In this document: piece after piece, positions 26,120 to 36,386 of the stretch | Numbering within the stretch: position 1 is the first letter of the stretch | Layout of the letters: every line of letters begins with the position of its first letter | Source: Flavobacteriales bacterium | GTDB lineage: Bacteria; Bacteroidota; Bacteroidia; Flavobacteriales_D; Parvicellaceae | Direction of reading: 5' to 3' | Length of the DNA stretch: 38,771 bases | Assembly (NCBI GenBank): GCA_016780365.1 | Contig: JADHMB010000011.1 | Span: forward strand, 1 to 38,771 | Translations under genes and position numbers: made by a program | Notes under the pieces: model-generated | The model's database searches: none | Told to the model about the DNA's origin: nothing | Seen by the model: only the letters and a program-made list of their open reading frames with translations

Positions 26120-27052
26120 TTGCAGCAAAAGAAAATTAATATATCTAGGTCTTCACAATCTGAAATATTTGGAGATAAAAATCAAAATCTAGCTTCCCTT
26201 AAGTCCAATTATCCAAAACTAAAATTAATCTTAAGAGATGAAGATCTTAAGGTAATAGGAGATGACAAAAATGTTAAAATATTTTTAGAATCATGGTCAA
26301 TGATTGAAAATCACTATTCAAAATTTGGTTCTCTATCAGACGTAGTTTTAAAATCAATAATTGAAAAAAAATACCAACTAGAAAAAACAAATTTTTCCAA
26401 AGACAATGTTTTAATATATGGCAATAAAGGAAGAATAATTAGATCTAGATCTCTAAATCAGTTTAATATGGTAAATGCCATTGAAAAAGATGATTTATTA
26501 TTTGCAGTAGGACCTGCTGGGTCTGGAAAAACATACACCGCAGTTGCTCTAGCAGTAAAAGCACTTAAAGAAAAAAGAGTTAGAAAAATAATTTTAACTA
26601 GACCAGCAGTTGAAGCAGGCGAAAACTTAGGATTTCTTCCAGGAGATTTAAAAGAAAAATTAGATCCCTATTTACAGCCTCTTTACGATGCTTTAAGAGA
26701 CATGATTCCTACTTCAAAATTAACTGAATATTTAGAAGATAAGGTTATTCAAATTGCTCCTTTAGGTTTTATGAGAGGAAGAACTTTAGACAATGCATTT
26801 GTGATTTTAGATGAAGCACAGAATACAACTGAAGCACAATTAAAAATGTTTTTGACAAGAATGGGTAAGTCTGCAAAGTTTATTGTTACTGGAGATATTA
26901 CTCAAGTTGATTTGCCAAAACACCAAAAAAGTGGTTTAAAATTAGCCTTAGATTTATTTAAAAATCAAAAAGATATTAGTATTGTAAATCTAAATGAAGA
27001 TGATGTTGTTAGACACCCTCTAGTTAAAAAAATTATTAAAGTATTTAAATAA
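26120..27052 (+). CDS. phoH: PhoH-family ATPase
   Basis: 310 residues. An N-terminal KH-like part (about 1-110) precedes the P-loop ATPase: Walker A GPAGSGKT (131-138), RPAVEAGE and [10 protein letters not shown], then Walker [10 protein letters not shown] with D231-E232 and [10 protein letters not shown]. PhoH proteins are cytoplasmic ATPases linked to RNA metabolism. The start is TTG at 26120, because no ATG lies between the upstream in-frame stop and the conserved N terminus. It is 5 bases before purC, a pairing seen in many Bacteroidota. Confidence 0.92.
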   Translation: MQQKKINISRSSQSEIFGDKNQNLASLKSNYPKLKLILRDEDLKVIGDDKNVKIFLESWSMIENHYSKFGSLSDVVLKSIIEKKYQLEKTNFSKDNVLIYGNKGRIIRSRSLNQFNMVNAIEKDDLLFAVGPAGSGKTYTAVALAVKALKEKRVRKIILTRPAVEAGENLGFLPGDLKEKLDPYLQPLYDALRDMIPTSKLTEYLEDKVIQIAPLGFMRGRTLDNAFVILDEAQNTTEAQLKMFLTRMGKSAKFIVTGDITQVDLPKHQKSGLKLALDLFKNQKDISIVNLNEDDVVRHPLVKKIIKVFK

Positions 27053-27057
27053 AAAAA

Positions 27058-27996
27058 ATGAGAGCAATTACAAGTACCAATTTTAATTTTCCCAATCAAA
27101 AAGATGTATATAATGGAAAAGTTAGAGATGTGTATAATATAAATGATGAATTCTTAACAATGATTGTAACAGATAGAATTTCAGCATTTGATGTTGTTTT
27201 GCCCAAAGGAATTCCTTTCAAAGGACAGGTTTTAAATCAATTGGCTAAAATGTTTTTGAAATCCACTGAAGACATTGTGCCAAATTGGATGATTTCATCC
27301 CCAGATCCAAATGTGACAATAGGTCATTTTTGTAAACCTTTTAAAATAGAAATGGTTATTAGAGGATATCTAACCGGTCACGCTTGGAGAACTTATAAAT
27401 CTGGAAAAAGAGAAATTTGTGGAGTTGAAATGCCAGATGGGATGGTGGAACATCAAAAGTTTCCAACACCAATTATAACTCCTTCTACAAAAGCAGATTT
27501 TGGGCATGACGAAGATATTTCAAGGGAGGATATTTTAAGAAAAGGTATAGTTAAAGAAAAAGATTATTTGAAATTAGAGGAGTTCACTAGGGCTATTTTT
27601 AAAAGAGGATCAGAAATGGCAGATGAAAGAGGCCTAATTTTAGTGGATACAAAGTATGAATTTGGAAAAAAAGATGGTAAAATATTTTTAATTGATGAAA
27701 TTCACACACCAGATTCTAGTCGATATTTTTATAAAGACGGTTACCGTCAAAGGCAAGAAAATGGAGAGCCTCAAAAACAATTAAGTAAAGAATTTGTTAG
27801 GGAATGGTTAATGGAAAATGGTTTTCAAGGAAAGGATGGTCAAAAGATTCCAGAAATGAATAAGGAATTTGTTGAATCTGTTTCTAATAGATATATTGAA
27901 CTCTTTGAAAAAGTAAGTGGTACAAAATTTGAGAAGCCTGACTTCAAAAACCCAATTGAAAGAATAGAAAAAAACATATTAGAATTTTTCAAATAA
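27058..27996 (+). CDS. purC: Phosphoribosylaminoimidazole-succinocarboxamide synthase
   Basis: 312 residues, the longer version of SAICAR synthetase common in Bacteroidota. Motifs are YNGKVRDVY near the N terminus, [28 protein letters not shown] and [15 protein letters not shown]. The enzyme joins aspartate to CAIR with ATP in purine synthesis. It follows phoH after 5 bases and converges with ribBA, leaving one base between the stops. Confidence 0.95.
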   Translation: MRAITSTNFNFPNQKDVYNGKVRDVYNINDEFLTMIVTDRISAFDVVLPKGIPFKGQVLNQLAKMFLKSTEDIVPNWMISSPDPNVTIGHFCKPFKIEMVIRGYLTGHAWRTYKSGKREICGVEMPDGMVEHQKFPTPIITPSTKADFGHDEDISREDILRKGIVKEKDYLKLEEFTRAIFKRGSEMADERGLILVDTKYEFGKKDGKIFLIDEIHTPDSSRYFYKDGYRQRQENGEPQKQLSKEFVREWLMENGFQGKDGQKIPEMNKEFVESVSNRYIELFEKVSGTKFEKPDFKNPIERIEKNILEFFK

Positions 27997-27997
27997 G

Positions 27998-29206
27998 TTA
28001 ACGGGTTTTTTTAATTTTTAAATCATGGCCCATTTTTTCTTTTTTAGTTTCTAAGTATTTTTCATTGTGGATGTTACATTCAATTTCTATGTCAACAGTT
28101 TCTGTAATTTCCAAGCCGTATCCAGTTAATCCAGTTCTTTTTTTAGGATTATTGGTTAATAATTTCATTTTCTGAACGCCAACTGCCCGCAGAATTTGAG
28201 CACCAACCCCATAATCTCTTGCATCTCCTTTAAAACCTAGTTTGAGATTAGCGTCTAGAGTATCGTATCCTTGCTCTTGAAGTTTGTAGGCTTTAAGTTT
28301 ATTTAAAAGTCCAATTCCTCTTCCTTCTTGATTAACGTATAATACAACGCCTTTTCCAGCTCTATTTATCATACTCATAGCCGAAGTCAATTGATCTCCA
28401 CAATCGCATCTTAGGGATCCTAATATATCTCCAGTAAAGCAAGAAGAATGAACCCTGACTAAAACAGATTCGTTTTTATCCCATTTCCCTTTAACTAATG
28501 CAAGGTGCTCTTCACCGGTTGTAGTTTGTTTAAAAGCTTTTAATTTGAAATCACCATACTTTGTTGGTAGATCTACTTCAACTACTTCTTCTATCAACGT
28601 TTCGTGTTGCATTCTGTAAGCAATTAGAGATTCTATGGTGACGATTTTCAAATTAAATCTTTTGGCAATTTCTTTAAGTTCTGGTAATCTAGCCATAGTA
28701 CCGTCCTCATTCATTATCTCTACAATCAATCCAGCTGGTTCAAATCCTGCCAATCTACTTAAGTCCACTGCAGCTTCGGTATGACCTGCGCGTCTAAGAA
28801 CACCTCCAGCTTTGGCTCTTAGTGGGAAAATATGACCTGGTTTACCAAGATCTTTTGGTTTTGTATTGGGATCGATTAATGCTTGCACTGTTTTAGATCT
28901 ATCTGCAGCAGATATTCCTGTGGAACATCCATCGCCTATTAGGTCTATTGACACGGTAAATGGAGTATCAAAGTGTGAATTATTAGAATCTACCATCATC
29001 TCAAGTCCAAGGTTATCACATCTTTCTTCAACAAGCGGCGTACATATCAAACCTCTACCATGTGTAGCCATAAAATTAATTAGTTCAGGATTTGCATTCC
29101 TTGCAGCGGTAACAAAGTCTCCCTCATTTTCTCGGTCTTCATCGTCAACAACAATAACTATTTTACCTTGTTTTATGTCTTCTAATGCTTCCTCGATTGT
29201 ATTCAT
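27998..29206 (-). CDS. ribBA: Bifunctional DHBP synthase / GTP cyclohydrolase II
   Basis: 402 residues with two fused domains. RibB (1 to about 200) has [10 protein letters not shown] (21-30), HGRGLICTP and GHTEAAVDL (141-149). RibA (about 205-402) has zinc-binding C256, C267 and C269 in [18 protein letters not shown] and the [10 protein letters not shown] segment. It makes 3,4-dihydroxy-2-butanone 4-phosphate and the pyrimidine precursor for riboflavin synthesis. It is last in a minus-strand run that begins with an LptF/LptG-like permease, 41 bases after a glycosyltransferase gene. No riboswitch was recognised upstream. Confidence 0.95.
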   Translation of the reverse strand: MNTIEEALEDIKQGKIVIVVDDEDRENEGDFVTAARNANPELINFMATHGRGLICTPLVEERCDNLGLEMMVDSNNSHFDTPFTVSIDLIGDGCSTGISAADRSKTVQALIDPNTKPKDLGKPGHIFPLRAKAGGVLRRAGHTEAAVDLSRLAGFEPAGLIVEIMNEDGTMARLPELKEIAKRFNLKIVTIESLIAYRMQHETLIEEVVEVDLPTKYGDFKLKAFKQTTTGEEHLALVKGKWDKNESVLVRVHSSCFTGDILGSLRCDCGDQLTSAMSMINRAGKGVVLYVNQEGRGIGLLNKLKAYKLQEQGYDTLDANLKLGFKGDARDYGVGAQILRAVGVQKMKLLTNNPKKRTGLTGYGLEITETVDIEIECNIHNEKYLETKKEKMGHDLKIKKTR

Positions 29207-29247
29207 TCTAATAGATAATTTTTTGCAAATTTAATTATATAATCCAA

Positions 29248-30423
29248 CTAAAAATTTTGTTTAGATTTTAATAATCTTAATAATTTATCATTTGCAGTTT
29301 TCCAGTTGAAGTTTTCAATCACGTATTTCCTTCCGCTTTCTCCGATTTTTATTCTTTTTTTCTCATCATTTAGAAGTGAAGTTATATGATTGACATATTC
29401 ATTTACAGATCGTCCAATTAAAATATTTTTCTTCTCCACTGCTTTCAATGATCGGTTGCTAAGTTCTGACGTTATGCAAGGAATACTAGTTGACATAGCT
29501 TCTAATAATTTATTTTGTAATCCACTTCCAATGGTCATTGGTGCGAAAAATATTTTACCGCTGCTGTAGGTTTTTCTAATATCTTCAACCCAACCTTGTA
29601 CTTCAATATTATTATTAGCCAATTTCAAAACCCTATTGGATGGATTACTTCCCGCTATCAAAATTTTTATCCTTGGAAGTTTTTCAAGCAGTTTGGGAAG
29701 AACTTCTTTAGCTATAAAATTTGCAGCTTCAATATTAGGAAGGTAGCTAAGGTTACCAATAAAAACAAGTTCGTATTTGATTTCAGTCTCTATTTTTTGA
29801 AAATAATCTGTGTCAATTCCATTGCCAATTATTTCAATTTCATTTTTTTTGTTGTGTGCTATTTCTTTTCTGTCATTCTCAGAAATTATTATATGTTTAT
29901 TAAAAAATTCAAATGCTAAATTTTCAAACCTTTTTAGTCTTTGAAACTCCATTATTACAAATGGTTTTATGAACAGATTTGAAATTTTTATTCTTCTTTC
30001 CATTCCTTTGGATAATGAATCCATATAGTCTAATACTTTGCTAGTAGTATGATTGTTTTTAACATACATTGCTGTTCTTATTAATTGACAGAAGATGTAA
30101 TCAGGACTAATTTCAGCAATTTTAGTATTAAATTTTTTTTGTATTGAATAATGGTAAAAATAATTCACTTGAAATGGTTTATTATTAAATAAACTTTTAA
30201 AAAGATTGAAAATCCTTTTTAAAAAACCCATTTTATAAATAGTTATTGATTTGCAATATTTATTTATAGCCAAAATATTTTTTTCTGTAATAGATTTCTC
30301 TGAAAGCGAGATCAAATGAATATCATGACTTTTGGAAAGTTCTTTAATTTGATAGTAGGACCTTAACTTATCTCCTTTGTTAATTGGATAAGGAAAACGG
30401 GATGTTAAATAAATAATTGTCAT
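29248..30423 (-). CDS. GT4-family glycosyltransferase A
   Basis: 391 residues, group 1 (GT4, GT-B fold). The N-terminal half starts TIIYLTSRFPYPINKGDKLR, a donor/acceptor loop typical of this group. The C-terminal half has LVFIGNLSYLPN, a glycine-rich strand and the nucleotide-sugar site APMTIGSGLQNKLLEAMS with the ELSNR stretch after it. It probably adds a sugar to a surface polysaccharide or lipid at the cytoplasmic membrane. It overlaps glycosyltransferase B by 4 bases. Donor and acceptor are unknown. Confidence 0.85.
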   Translation of the reverse strand: MTIIYLTSRFPYPINKGDKLRSYYQIKELSKSHDIHLISLSEKSITEKNILAINKYCKSITIYKMGFLKRIFNLFKSLFNNKPFQVNYFYHYSIQKKFNTKIAEISPDYIFCQLIRTAMYVKNNHTTSKVLDYMDSLSKGMERRIKISNLFIKPFVIMEFQRLKRFENLAFEFFNKHIIISENDRKEIAHNKKNEIEIIGNGIDTDYFQKIETEIKYELVFIGNLSYLPNIEAANFIAKEVLPKLLEKLPRIKILIAGSNPSNRVLKLANNNIEVQGWVEDIRKTYSSGKIFFAPMTIGSGLQNKLLEAMSTSIPCITSELSNRSLKAVEKKNILIGRSVNEYVNHITSLLNDEKKRIKIGESGRKYVIENFNWKTANDKLLRLLKSKQNF

Positions 30424-31622
30424 AAAACAGATTCAAAAAAACCAACTAACTTTTTAGATATTTTATTTTGATCATAGGTTTTTAGAACATGCTCTCTAGC
30501 ATTTTCACCTATTTTTTTAAAATCTGTATTGCCAGAAATAATTTTTAAGGCCTCATTGTAAAAATCTTTTGGAGAATCAGCTATTAAAATATTTTCTTCA
30601 TTTTTGTAATCGATACCTTCAGCTCCAATTTTAGTAGAAATAATTGCTTTTCCATGCGCCATTCCTTCAATAATTTTAACTCTTATCCCACCTGCAGAGA
30701 GTAATGGAACAAGCATTACATCATGCTCAGAAATGAATTTTGACGAGTATTGGACTTCTTTGTGATTAAATACATTTATATTTTTCTCTTTAAACAACCA
30801 ATCTGGCATGTTTTTTCCTGCTAGATGTAGTTCAGCATTTGGAATTTTTTTTTGAATTTTAGGCCAAATTTCATTTAGTAGCCAACCCACTGCTTCAAGA
30901 TTTGGTTTCCAGTCCATAGCTCCAAGATGAAAAAACTTTAATTTACCATCCTCTCTATTTTTGTTGTTATTATTGTAGTTTTTAGTTTCTATTCCAAAAG
31001 GAATCGTTACTGTTTCCACAGGACATTTGAGTTCTAGATACTTATTTTTGTCTTGGTTGCTAATTGTAGCAATTCCGTCAATTTTTTTTAAAATATTTAA
31101 TTCATAGTTCTTTAGTTGACTAGAAAGTAATTTGAGGTATATTTTTTTTGCTGGGTTTACACTCTCTCTAGATAGTCTCTGCCAAATAATATATTCTAAG
31201 TTATGAGATCTTAATATTATTTTAGATGAAGAATAATTTCGTACTGTTTCAATGTATGGTGTTGTAAACAAACTTTCCAAAAGTACAATGTCAAAACTTT
31301 CAGATTTTAAAGTTTTGATTATCAAGGCATTAAAATCTGGCGAAAAAAATCTTGAAATATTGTAAGAGTCGTAAGTAACCAAATTTGAAAATGCATCTAC
31401 AATATTTAGTTTAGTATCCACAAATGTTGATTCTATTTTGGAATTTTTGATGTAGTTTTTATCAAAGTTTTTTAAATCAAAAGGATGTTTTAATGTATTT
31501 ATGGTCAAGACTTTAATAGATCCCAATTCTTTAATTAGACCTTTAGATATATTGTTAATTGCAATACATCCACCGTCGGTTGAGGGTAGAGGTGGTTTAT
31601 GACATATTTGCAATACTTTCAT
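30420..31622 (-). CDS. GT4-family glycosyltransferase B
   Basis: 400 residues, GT-B fold. It begins LQICHKPPLPSTDGGCIAI, with the glycine-rich loop, and ends with the GT4 site VPLLSAGGIRVKIIEGMAHGKAI and TKIGAEGID. A middle FHLGAMDWKPNLEAV segment matches the start of the second Rossmann domain. It overlaps the permease gene upstream and glycosyltransferase A downstream by 4 bases each, so the three are translated together. The two transferases are similar in layout but clearly different in sequence, so they probably act in sequence on one acceptor. Confidence 0.87.
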   Translation of the reverse strand: MKVLQICHKPPLPSTDGGCIAINNISKGLIKELGSIKVLTINTLKHPFDLKNFDKNYIKNSKIESTFVDTKLNIVDAFSNLVTYDSYNISRFFSPDFNALIIKTLKSESFDIVLLESLFTTPYIETVRNYSSSKIILRSHNLEYIIWQRLSRESVNPAKKIYLKLLSSQLKNYELNILKKIDGIATISNQDKNKYLELKCPVETVTIPFGIETKNYNNNNKNREDGKLKFFHLGAMDWKPNLEAVGWLLNEIWPKIQKKIPNAELHLAGKNMPDWLFKEKNINVFNHKEVQYSSKFISEHDVMLVPLLSAGGIRVKIIEGMAHGKAIISTKIGAEGIDYKNEENILIADSPKDFYNEALKIISGNTDFKKIGENAREHVLKTYDQNKISKKLVGFFESVL

Positions 31623-33055
31623 TTTTTAATAATTCGTTTGTACCATTCTAAATCAAAAATCTTAGCGTCTCTGTTAGCTTTGAAGAATATAAAAATTGAA
31701 ATTGGAGTTATACATATGGAACTTAACCACATTCCAGTTACAGGCAACATGGTATAATTCGCAGCCATTTCTTCTCCAGCCCTTGTTAGTACAAAGTAAA
31801 TTAAAAAAATCAAAATTGCAGTAATTACTGGCCATCCTAGTCCACCTTTTTTTACAACAGCACCTAGAGGAGCTCCTAAAAAAAACAACATGAAAACTGC
31901 ATAGGAAAGAGTAAATTTTCTATTCCATTCTATTTTTAAATTGGAGATGAAATTTTCCGCAGATTTATCTTTTGCTTTTGCAACTTTTAAATGGTTTCTT
32001 AGTTGATCTAATTTTTTGATAGCTATTTGGTGGTCTCTTTTAATTCCTTTCTTTGACTGTTTTTCACTTATTTTTTGAATATAATCTTGTATAATGTTTG
32101 AACATTTATAGCCAGAATCTTTTAATAAAGATATTTGATCCGTAATAAGACCATTAATTTTTTCATATTGTTTTCTCTTTTGGAGTTTTATAGAATCATT
32201 CAAACTATATATTTGACCTAAGCTGAGAAGATATTCGTCTCTTTTATAGGAACTTTCACTAGATCTTTCAAATTCAAATGCGTTAAGTTCAAAGGATATA
32301 ACTGTCTTTTTAAAATTATATTTTGTATAGGGAACCTTGGAATCTTTAAAAGATTCAGGATTCCACTCTTGAATCATATAGCCATCTGTAAGCTCAAGTT
32401 CCAATTTAGATCTATCCTCTGGGTTAATTAATTTCCCTTTATTAGCTCTAATAACTCTTTTGTAATCTCTAGGATCTTTTTTATAGGACCATGAGCCAAG
32501 TTTTTGTTTATTAATATTACTTTGATCATAAATTAAAACATCGCTAAATTCTTTTCCATTGCTGTCTTTTTCTCCAACTCTAATTGAAAACAGGTCGGAT
32601 TTAAAAAAAATTCCTGGTTGAAGAACTAATGCTACTTTGGTTTTTTGGATATCTCTCAATAGTACTCTCATTTTAAAGTTGGCAACTGGCCACAGACTAT
32701 TTGTGAAATAAAAGGCAAATAGAGCAACAAATAAAATAACAACCATAAGTGGCTTCATTATTTTAAACAACGAGATTCCCGATGCTTTCATTGCAAGAAG
32801 TTCTTTTTTTTCTCCTAAACTCCCAAATGACATAATTGAAGCTAATAAAACAGAAAGAGGAAGTGCTAAGGGAACCCAATTTGCAGATGCGTAAATTAAA
32901 AGTTCTAAAATAATATTCCACTCTAATCCTTTGCCCATAAGATCATCAATATACAGCCATAAAAACTGCATATCAAGAATTACCATCCAGATAATGAAAT
33001 TCAATAAAAATGGACCTAGGAATGAGGATATTACCATCCAACTAATTCTCTTCAA
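31619..33055 (-). CDS. LptF/LptG-family (YjgP/YjgQ) permease
   Basis: 478 residues. Three N-terminal membrane helices (about 1-125), a periplasmic beta-jellyroll (about 135-270, with VLQPGIFFKSDLFSIRVGEK), a charged coiled segment (about 280-360) and three more helices (about 370-470, FMLFFLGAPLGAVVKKGGLG) give the LptF/LptG layout. These permeases move lipopolysaccharide or lipooligosaccharide from the inner membrane into the Lpt bridge. The GAPLGA-type motif in helix 4 is characteristic. LptF versus LptG cannot be told here. The operon with two glycosyltransferases suggests a link to lipid-A-linked glycan assembly. Confidence 0.9.
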   Translation of the reverse strand: MKRISWMVISSFLGPFLLNFIIWMVILDMQFLWLYIDDLMGKGLEWNIILELLIYASANWVPLALPLSVLLASIMSFGSLGEKKELLAMKASGISLFKIMKPLMVVILFVALFAFYFTNSLWPVANFKMRVLLRDIQKTKVALVLQPGIFFKSDLFSIRVGEKDSNGKEFSDVLIYDQSNINKQKLGSWSYKKDPRDYKRVIRANKGKLINPEDRSKLELELTDGYMIQEWNPESFKDSKVPYTKYNFKKTVISFELNAFEFERSSESSYKRDEYLLSLGQIYSLNDSIKLQKRKQYEKINGLITDQISLLKDSGYKCSNIIQDYIQKISEKQSKKGIKRDHQIAIKKLDQLRNHLKVAKAKDKSAENFISNLKIEWNRKFTLSYAVFMLFFLGAPLGAVVKKGGLGWPVITAILIFLIYFVLTRAGEEMAANYTMLPVTGMWLSSICITPISIFIFFKANRDAKIFDLEWYKRIIKK

Positions 33056-33087
33056 ATTATTTTAATTTAAAAGATTATTAAATGTAT

Positions 33088-33465
33088 TTATCCCCCAATA
33101 GCTTGCTTTAGTTTATGAATATTGTTGTCCCAAAGTAATCTTAATTCATCTTCATCGTCTTCGTGAAAATCGGTAACTATAAGAGCAACTTCTTTGGTAA
33201 GGTCATCTATTCTTATGGCCATTTCAAAATAGTAATCTTCTCCTTCATCGTCATCCCACTGAAATTTAACAGATTCTCCTTTTTTTACATTTTTAAGAGT
33301 AGCAGTTTCTTCACTACCATCCCAAAAAAATGTAAACTTATCATCTTTGAGATTAACATCGTCGCAAAACCATTCAGATAAGCCACTTGCTGTTGTCAAA
33401 CAGTTAAATAAAATAATGGGGGAGGTATTTATAATATATTCAAATTCTGATTTTGTTTTGCTCAT
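33088..33465 (-). CDS. START-like (AHSA1/SRPBCC fold) small protein
   Basis: 125 residues, soluble, very acidic, without signal peptide. The opening FEYIINTSPIILFNCLTTASGLSEWF and central FFWDGSE are typical of the START-like/AHSA1 protein family common in Bacteroidota. Its role is unknown; such folds bind hydrophobic ligands. It lies 32 bases before the permease gene on the same strand and may be its operon leader. Confidence 0.8.
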   Translation of the reverse strand: MSKTKSEFEYIINTSPIILFNCLTTASGLSEWFCDDVNLKDDKFTFFWDGSEETATLKNVKKGESVKFQWDDDEGEDYYFEMAIRIDDLTKEVALIVTDFHEDDEDELRLLWDNNIHKLKQAIGG

Positions 33466-33617
33466 ATCGATGTATATTCTTTACTTATTATGGCCAATAT
33501 AGAAAAAATTAAATACAATGTTTATATAACAGAAAAAATCCTCAAATTATTATTTAACAATAGAATTATATTCAGAGTACTAATTTTCTAAATTTATCTA
33601 TATTTGTCGCCTAAAAT

Positions 33618-33691
33618 GGCGCGGTAGCTCAGACGGTTAGAGCGCAGGATTCATAACCCTGAGGTCGGGGGTTCGATTCCCCCCCGCGCCA
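33618..33691 (+). tRNA. tRNA with CAU anticodon, probably elongator tRNA-Met
   Basis: A complete cloverleaf: acceptor GGCGCGG/CCGCGCC (33618-33624 with 33684-33690), D arm GCTC/GAGC (33627-33630 with 33640-33643), anticodon loop TTCATAA with CAT at 33652-33654, and T arm GGGGG/CCCCC around TTCGATT. The discriminator is A at 33691 and CCA is not encoded. G1-C72 is paired, so it is not the initiator. A CAU anticodon also fits tRNA-Ile with modified C34, which the sequence alone cannot exclude. Confidence 0.93.
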
Positions 33692-33787
33692 CTTTAAATA
33701 TCTTTCATATTTTTAATTTTTCTAGCAAGAGTTTATTTTATATTAAACGATTCTTTAGCTTTTTTTAAAAAAGTATAATTTTATTTA

Positions 33788-34792
33788 ATGAAGAATCCTT
33801 TATTGGTGTTTAATCAAAATGGAATTTATTGTCCAAAAGCTAAAATTTATATAGATGCCTGGAAACCAGTAGATAAGGTTATAATATCCCATGCTCATGC
33901 AGACCATTCTAAATATGGTCATCAACATTATCTAACCCATCCTAATAGTGTTCCTATTGTAAAACATAGGTTGGGGAATATAAATATAGAAAGTAAAGAG
34001 TGGGGAGAGAAGTTTACTATCAATGGAGTACAATTTTCTTTACATCCAGCAGGACATATTATTGGCTCTTCTCAAGTAAGAGTAGAATACAAAGGAGATG
34101 TTTGGGTGTATAGTGGAGACTACAAAAGAGTAAATGATGGTATTTCAACACCTTTTGAGCCTGTTAGATGCAATACGTTTATTACAGAATGCACCTTTGG
34201 ATTGCCTGCTTTTAACTGGAAAAAACAAGAAATTGTAATCAATGAAATCAATGATTTTTGGAAAGAATGTAAGGCTAATAATCAAACAGCAGTATTATTT
34301 GCTTACAGTTTAGGTAAAGCTCAACGTCTTATTGCCAATTTAAATCTTGAAATAGGAAAAATATATACCCATGGAGCAGTAGAAAATCTAAATGAGCTAA
34401 TAAGAACCTATAAAAATTTACCCAAAACCCATCGAATTACTAGAGAAACTAAAAAAGAAGATCTAATTGGTAATTTAGTAATTGCTCCACCTAGTACCCA
34501 TGGATCACCATGGTTGAAAAAAATGGTTCCTTATGTTACTTCTTCATCTAGTGGATGGATGACTTTTAGAGGAGCTAGAAGAAGGAGAGCTATTGATAGA
34601 GGATTTGTGCTTTCAGATCATGTAGATTGGAAAGATTTGATTCAGACTATTGAAGATACTGAAGCAAAAAATATAGTATGTACTCATGGTTATAAAGATA
34701 TTTTTTCTAAATATTTAAACGAAAATGGTTACAACTCCTTTATGGAAAACACCCCCTTTGAAGAAGAGGAAATAATTGAAAATAATGTTTGA
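33788..34792 (+). CDS. Ligase-associated DNA exonuclease (beta-CASP metallo-beta-lactamase fold)
   Basis: 334 residues. The metal-binding motif HAHADH (35-40) is followed by HPAGHIIGSSQ, WVYSGDYKR and FITECTFG, then a late LSDHVDW histidine motif. This matches the mRNA 3'-processing-factor-like exonucleases found next to bacterial ATP-dependent ligases, which are metal-dependent DNA nucleases. First gene of the repair cluster, overlapping the ligase by 8 bases. A tRNA gene lies just upstream on the same strand. Confidence 0.92.
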   Translation: MKNPLLVFNQNGIYCPKAKIYIDAWKPVDKVIISHAHADHSKYGHQHYLTHPNSVPIVKHRLGNINIESKEWGEKFTINGVQFSLHPAGHIIGSSQVRVEYKGDVWVYSGDYKRVNDGISTPFEPVRCNTFITECTFGLPAFNWKKQEIVINEINDFWKECKANNQTAVLFAYSLGKAQRLIANLNLEIGKIYTHGAVENLNELIRTYKNLPKTHRITRETKKEDLIGNLVIAPPSTHGSPWLKKMVPYVTSSSSGWMTFRGARRRRAIDRGFVLSDHVDWKDLIQTIEDTEAKNIVCTHGYKDIFSKYLNENGYNSFMENTPFEEEEIIENNV

Positions 34793-36386
34793 TTTTGCAG
34801 ATTTAGTAGAGCAGATTGATAAAACCAATAAAACCAATCTAAAAGTTAAAGCATTGGAGAAATTTTTTTCCAGTGCATCAGACCAAGATAAGGTTTGGGC
34901 AATTGCTTTATTTTCTTCTAAAAAACCTAAAAGATCTATCAAAACTTCCGACTTAAGAGTATATGCTGCAAAAATGGCCAAAATTCCTTTGTGGCTTTTT
35001 GAAGAAAGCTACCATATAGTTGGCGATTTGGCAGAAACTATTGCACTTGTTGTTCCAGAAACTAAAGAAAGTATTAAACCACCTACATTAACACAACTCA
35101 TTAAAGAAATAAAAGATTTAAAAAATTTAGATGAAATAAAGCAGCGTGACTATTTAATAAATAGATGGAGTCATTTAAATTACTATTCAAAATTTGTCTT
35201 TAATAAACTTATTACTGGTGGGTTTCGTATTGGAGTTAGTCAAAAGTTAATGACAAAATCCATAGCTAATGTCACTGGAATAGACCAAGATACAATTGCT
35301 TATCAAATCATGGGAGATTGGAATCCTGAAAATACTACTTATGAGCAATTAATTTTATCACCTAGAAAGGAAGATTTTATTTATAAACCTTATCCTTTTT
35401 ATTTAGCAAATCCATTAGATCAAGATCTTGAAAAGTTAGGTTCATCTTCAAATTGGGTTTATGAAAATAAGTGGGATGGAATAAGAGCTCAATTAATAAA
35501 GAGAAATGATGAAGTAATGATTTGGTCTAGGGGAGAAGAACTAGTTAGTAAACAATTCCCCGAGCTTTTAGAGATGGGTAATTATTTAAGTAACGGCACT
35601 GTTATCGATGGAGAAATACTTCCATTTAAAAGTGGTAAAATAGGATCTTTTAATGATTTACAGAAAAGGCTGGGGCGTAAAAATGTCGGGAAAACAACTC
35701 TTGAAAATAGTCCTGTAATTTTAAAAGCTTACGATTTATTAGAATTAGATAATTCAGATATAAGAAATCAGAAATATATAGACAGAAGAAAATCTCTAGA
35801 AAAAATAGTTTTTTCTCTTAAAAATGAAAAGCTTCAACTATCTAAATATTATTTTTTTAAAAATTGGAAGGAAGTAGAAACTGCCCATTGTCAAGCTAGG
35901 ATTAATAAAAGCGAGGGGTTAATGATTAAAAATTTAAATACAATTTATAAAGTTGGAAGAAAAAAAGGAGATTGGTGGAAGTGGAAGGTAGACCCATTAA
36001 CAATTGATGCAGTTTTGACTTATGCTATGAGAGGACATGGAAGAAGAGCTAATTTATTTACCGACTATACTTTTGCTCTTTGGAAAACAAATGACAGTGG
36101 AGATAGAGAACTTGTGACTTTTGCCAAAGCTTATTCTGGACTAACCGATAAGGAGTTTAAACAAGTAGATACTTTTATTAAGAAAAACACTTTGGAAAGA
36201 TTTGGACCAGTAAGAAGTGTACAAGCTAAATTAGTATTTGAAATAGCTTTTGAAGGAATTGCAAGTTCTTCTAGACATAAATCGGGTGTTGCTGTAAGAT
36301 TTCCTAGAATTTTAAGGTGGAGAAAAGACAAAACTATAAAAGATGCCAATTCTATTAACGATCTTAAAAGTTTAATTCATGAGTGA
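34785..36386 (+). CDS. ATP-dependent DNA ligase of the ligase-associated repair cluster
   Basis: 533 residues from ATG at 34785; a TTG at 34776 would add three. The N-terminal DNA-binding domain (about 1-200) precedes the adenylation domain with motif I NKWDG (active lysine K229), motif III IDGEILPF and motif IV segment SEGLMIKN. The motif V region contains WWKWK, and an OB-fold domain ends at GVAVRFPRILRWR. It seals nicks with ATP in addition to the cell's NAD-dependent ligase. It overlaps the exonuclease (ATGTTTGA) and helicase (ATGAGTGA) genes by 8 bases each, so three repair enzymes are made together. Confidence 0.93.
   Translation: MFDFADLVEQIDKTNKTNLKVKALEKFFSSASDQDKVWAIALFSSKKPKRSIKTSDLRVYAAKMAKIPLWLFEESYHIVGDLAETIALVVPETKESIKPPTLTQLIKEIKDLKNLDEIKQRDYLINRWSHLNYYSKFVFNKLITGGFRIGVSQKLMTKSIANVTGIDQDTIAYQIMGDWNPENTTYEQLILSPRKEDFIYKPYPFYLANPLDQDLEKLGSSSNWVYENKWDGIRAQLIKRNDEVMIWSRGEELVSKQFPELLEMGNYLSNGTVIDGEILPFKSGKIGSFNDLQKRLGRKNVGKTTLENSPVILKAYDLLELDNSDIRNQKYIDRRKSLEKIVFSLKNEKLQLSKYYFFKNWKEVETAHCQARINKSEGLMIKNLNTIYKVGRKKGDWWKWKVDPLTIDAVLTYAMRGHGRRANLFTDYTFALWKTNDSGDRELVTFAKAYSGLTDKEFKQVDTFIKKNTLERFGPVRSVQAKLVFEIAFEGIASSSRHKSGVAVRFPRILRWRKDKTIKDANSINDLKSLIHE

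Noticed and set aside
33485-33492. TTATTATG near the START-like gene resembles the operator core
   Set aside because: Only the spacer bases match; the flanking half-sites are absent, so it is probably chance.
33618-33691. CAU tRNA as initiator tRNA-fMet
   Set aside because: The first base pair of the acceptor stem is G-C, whereas bacterial initiators have an unpaired 1-72 position.
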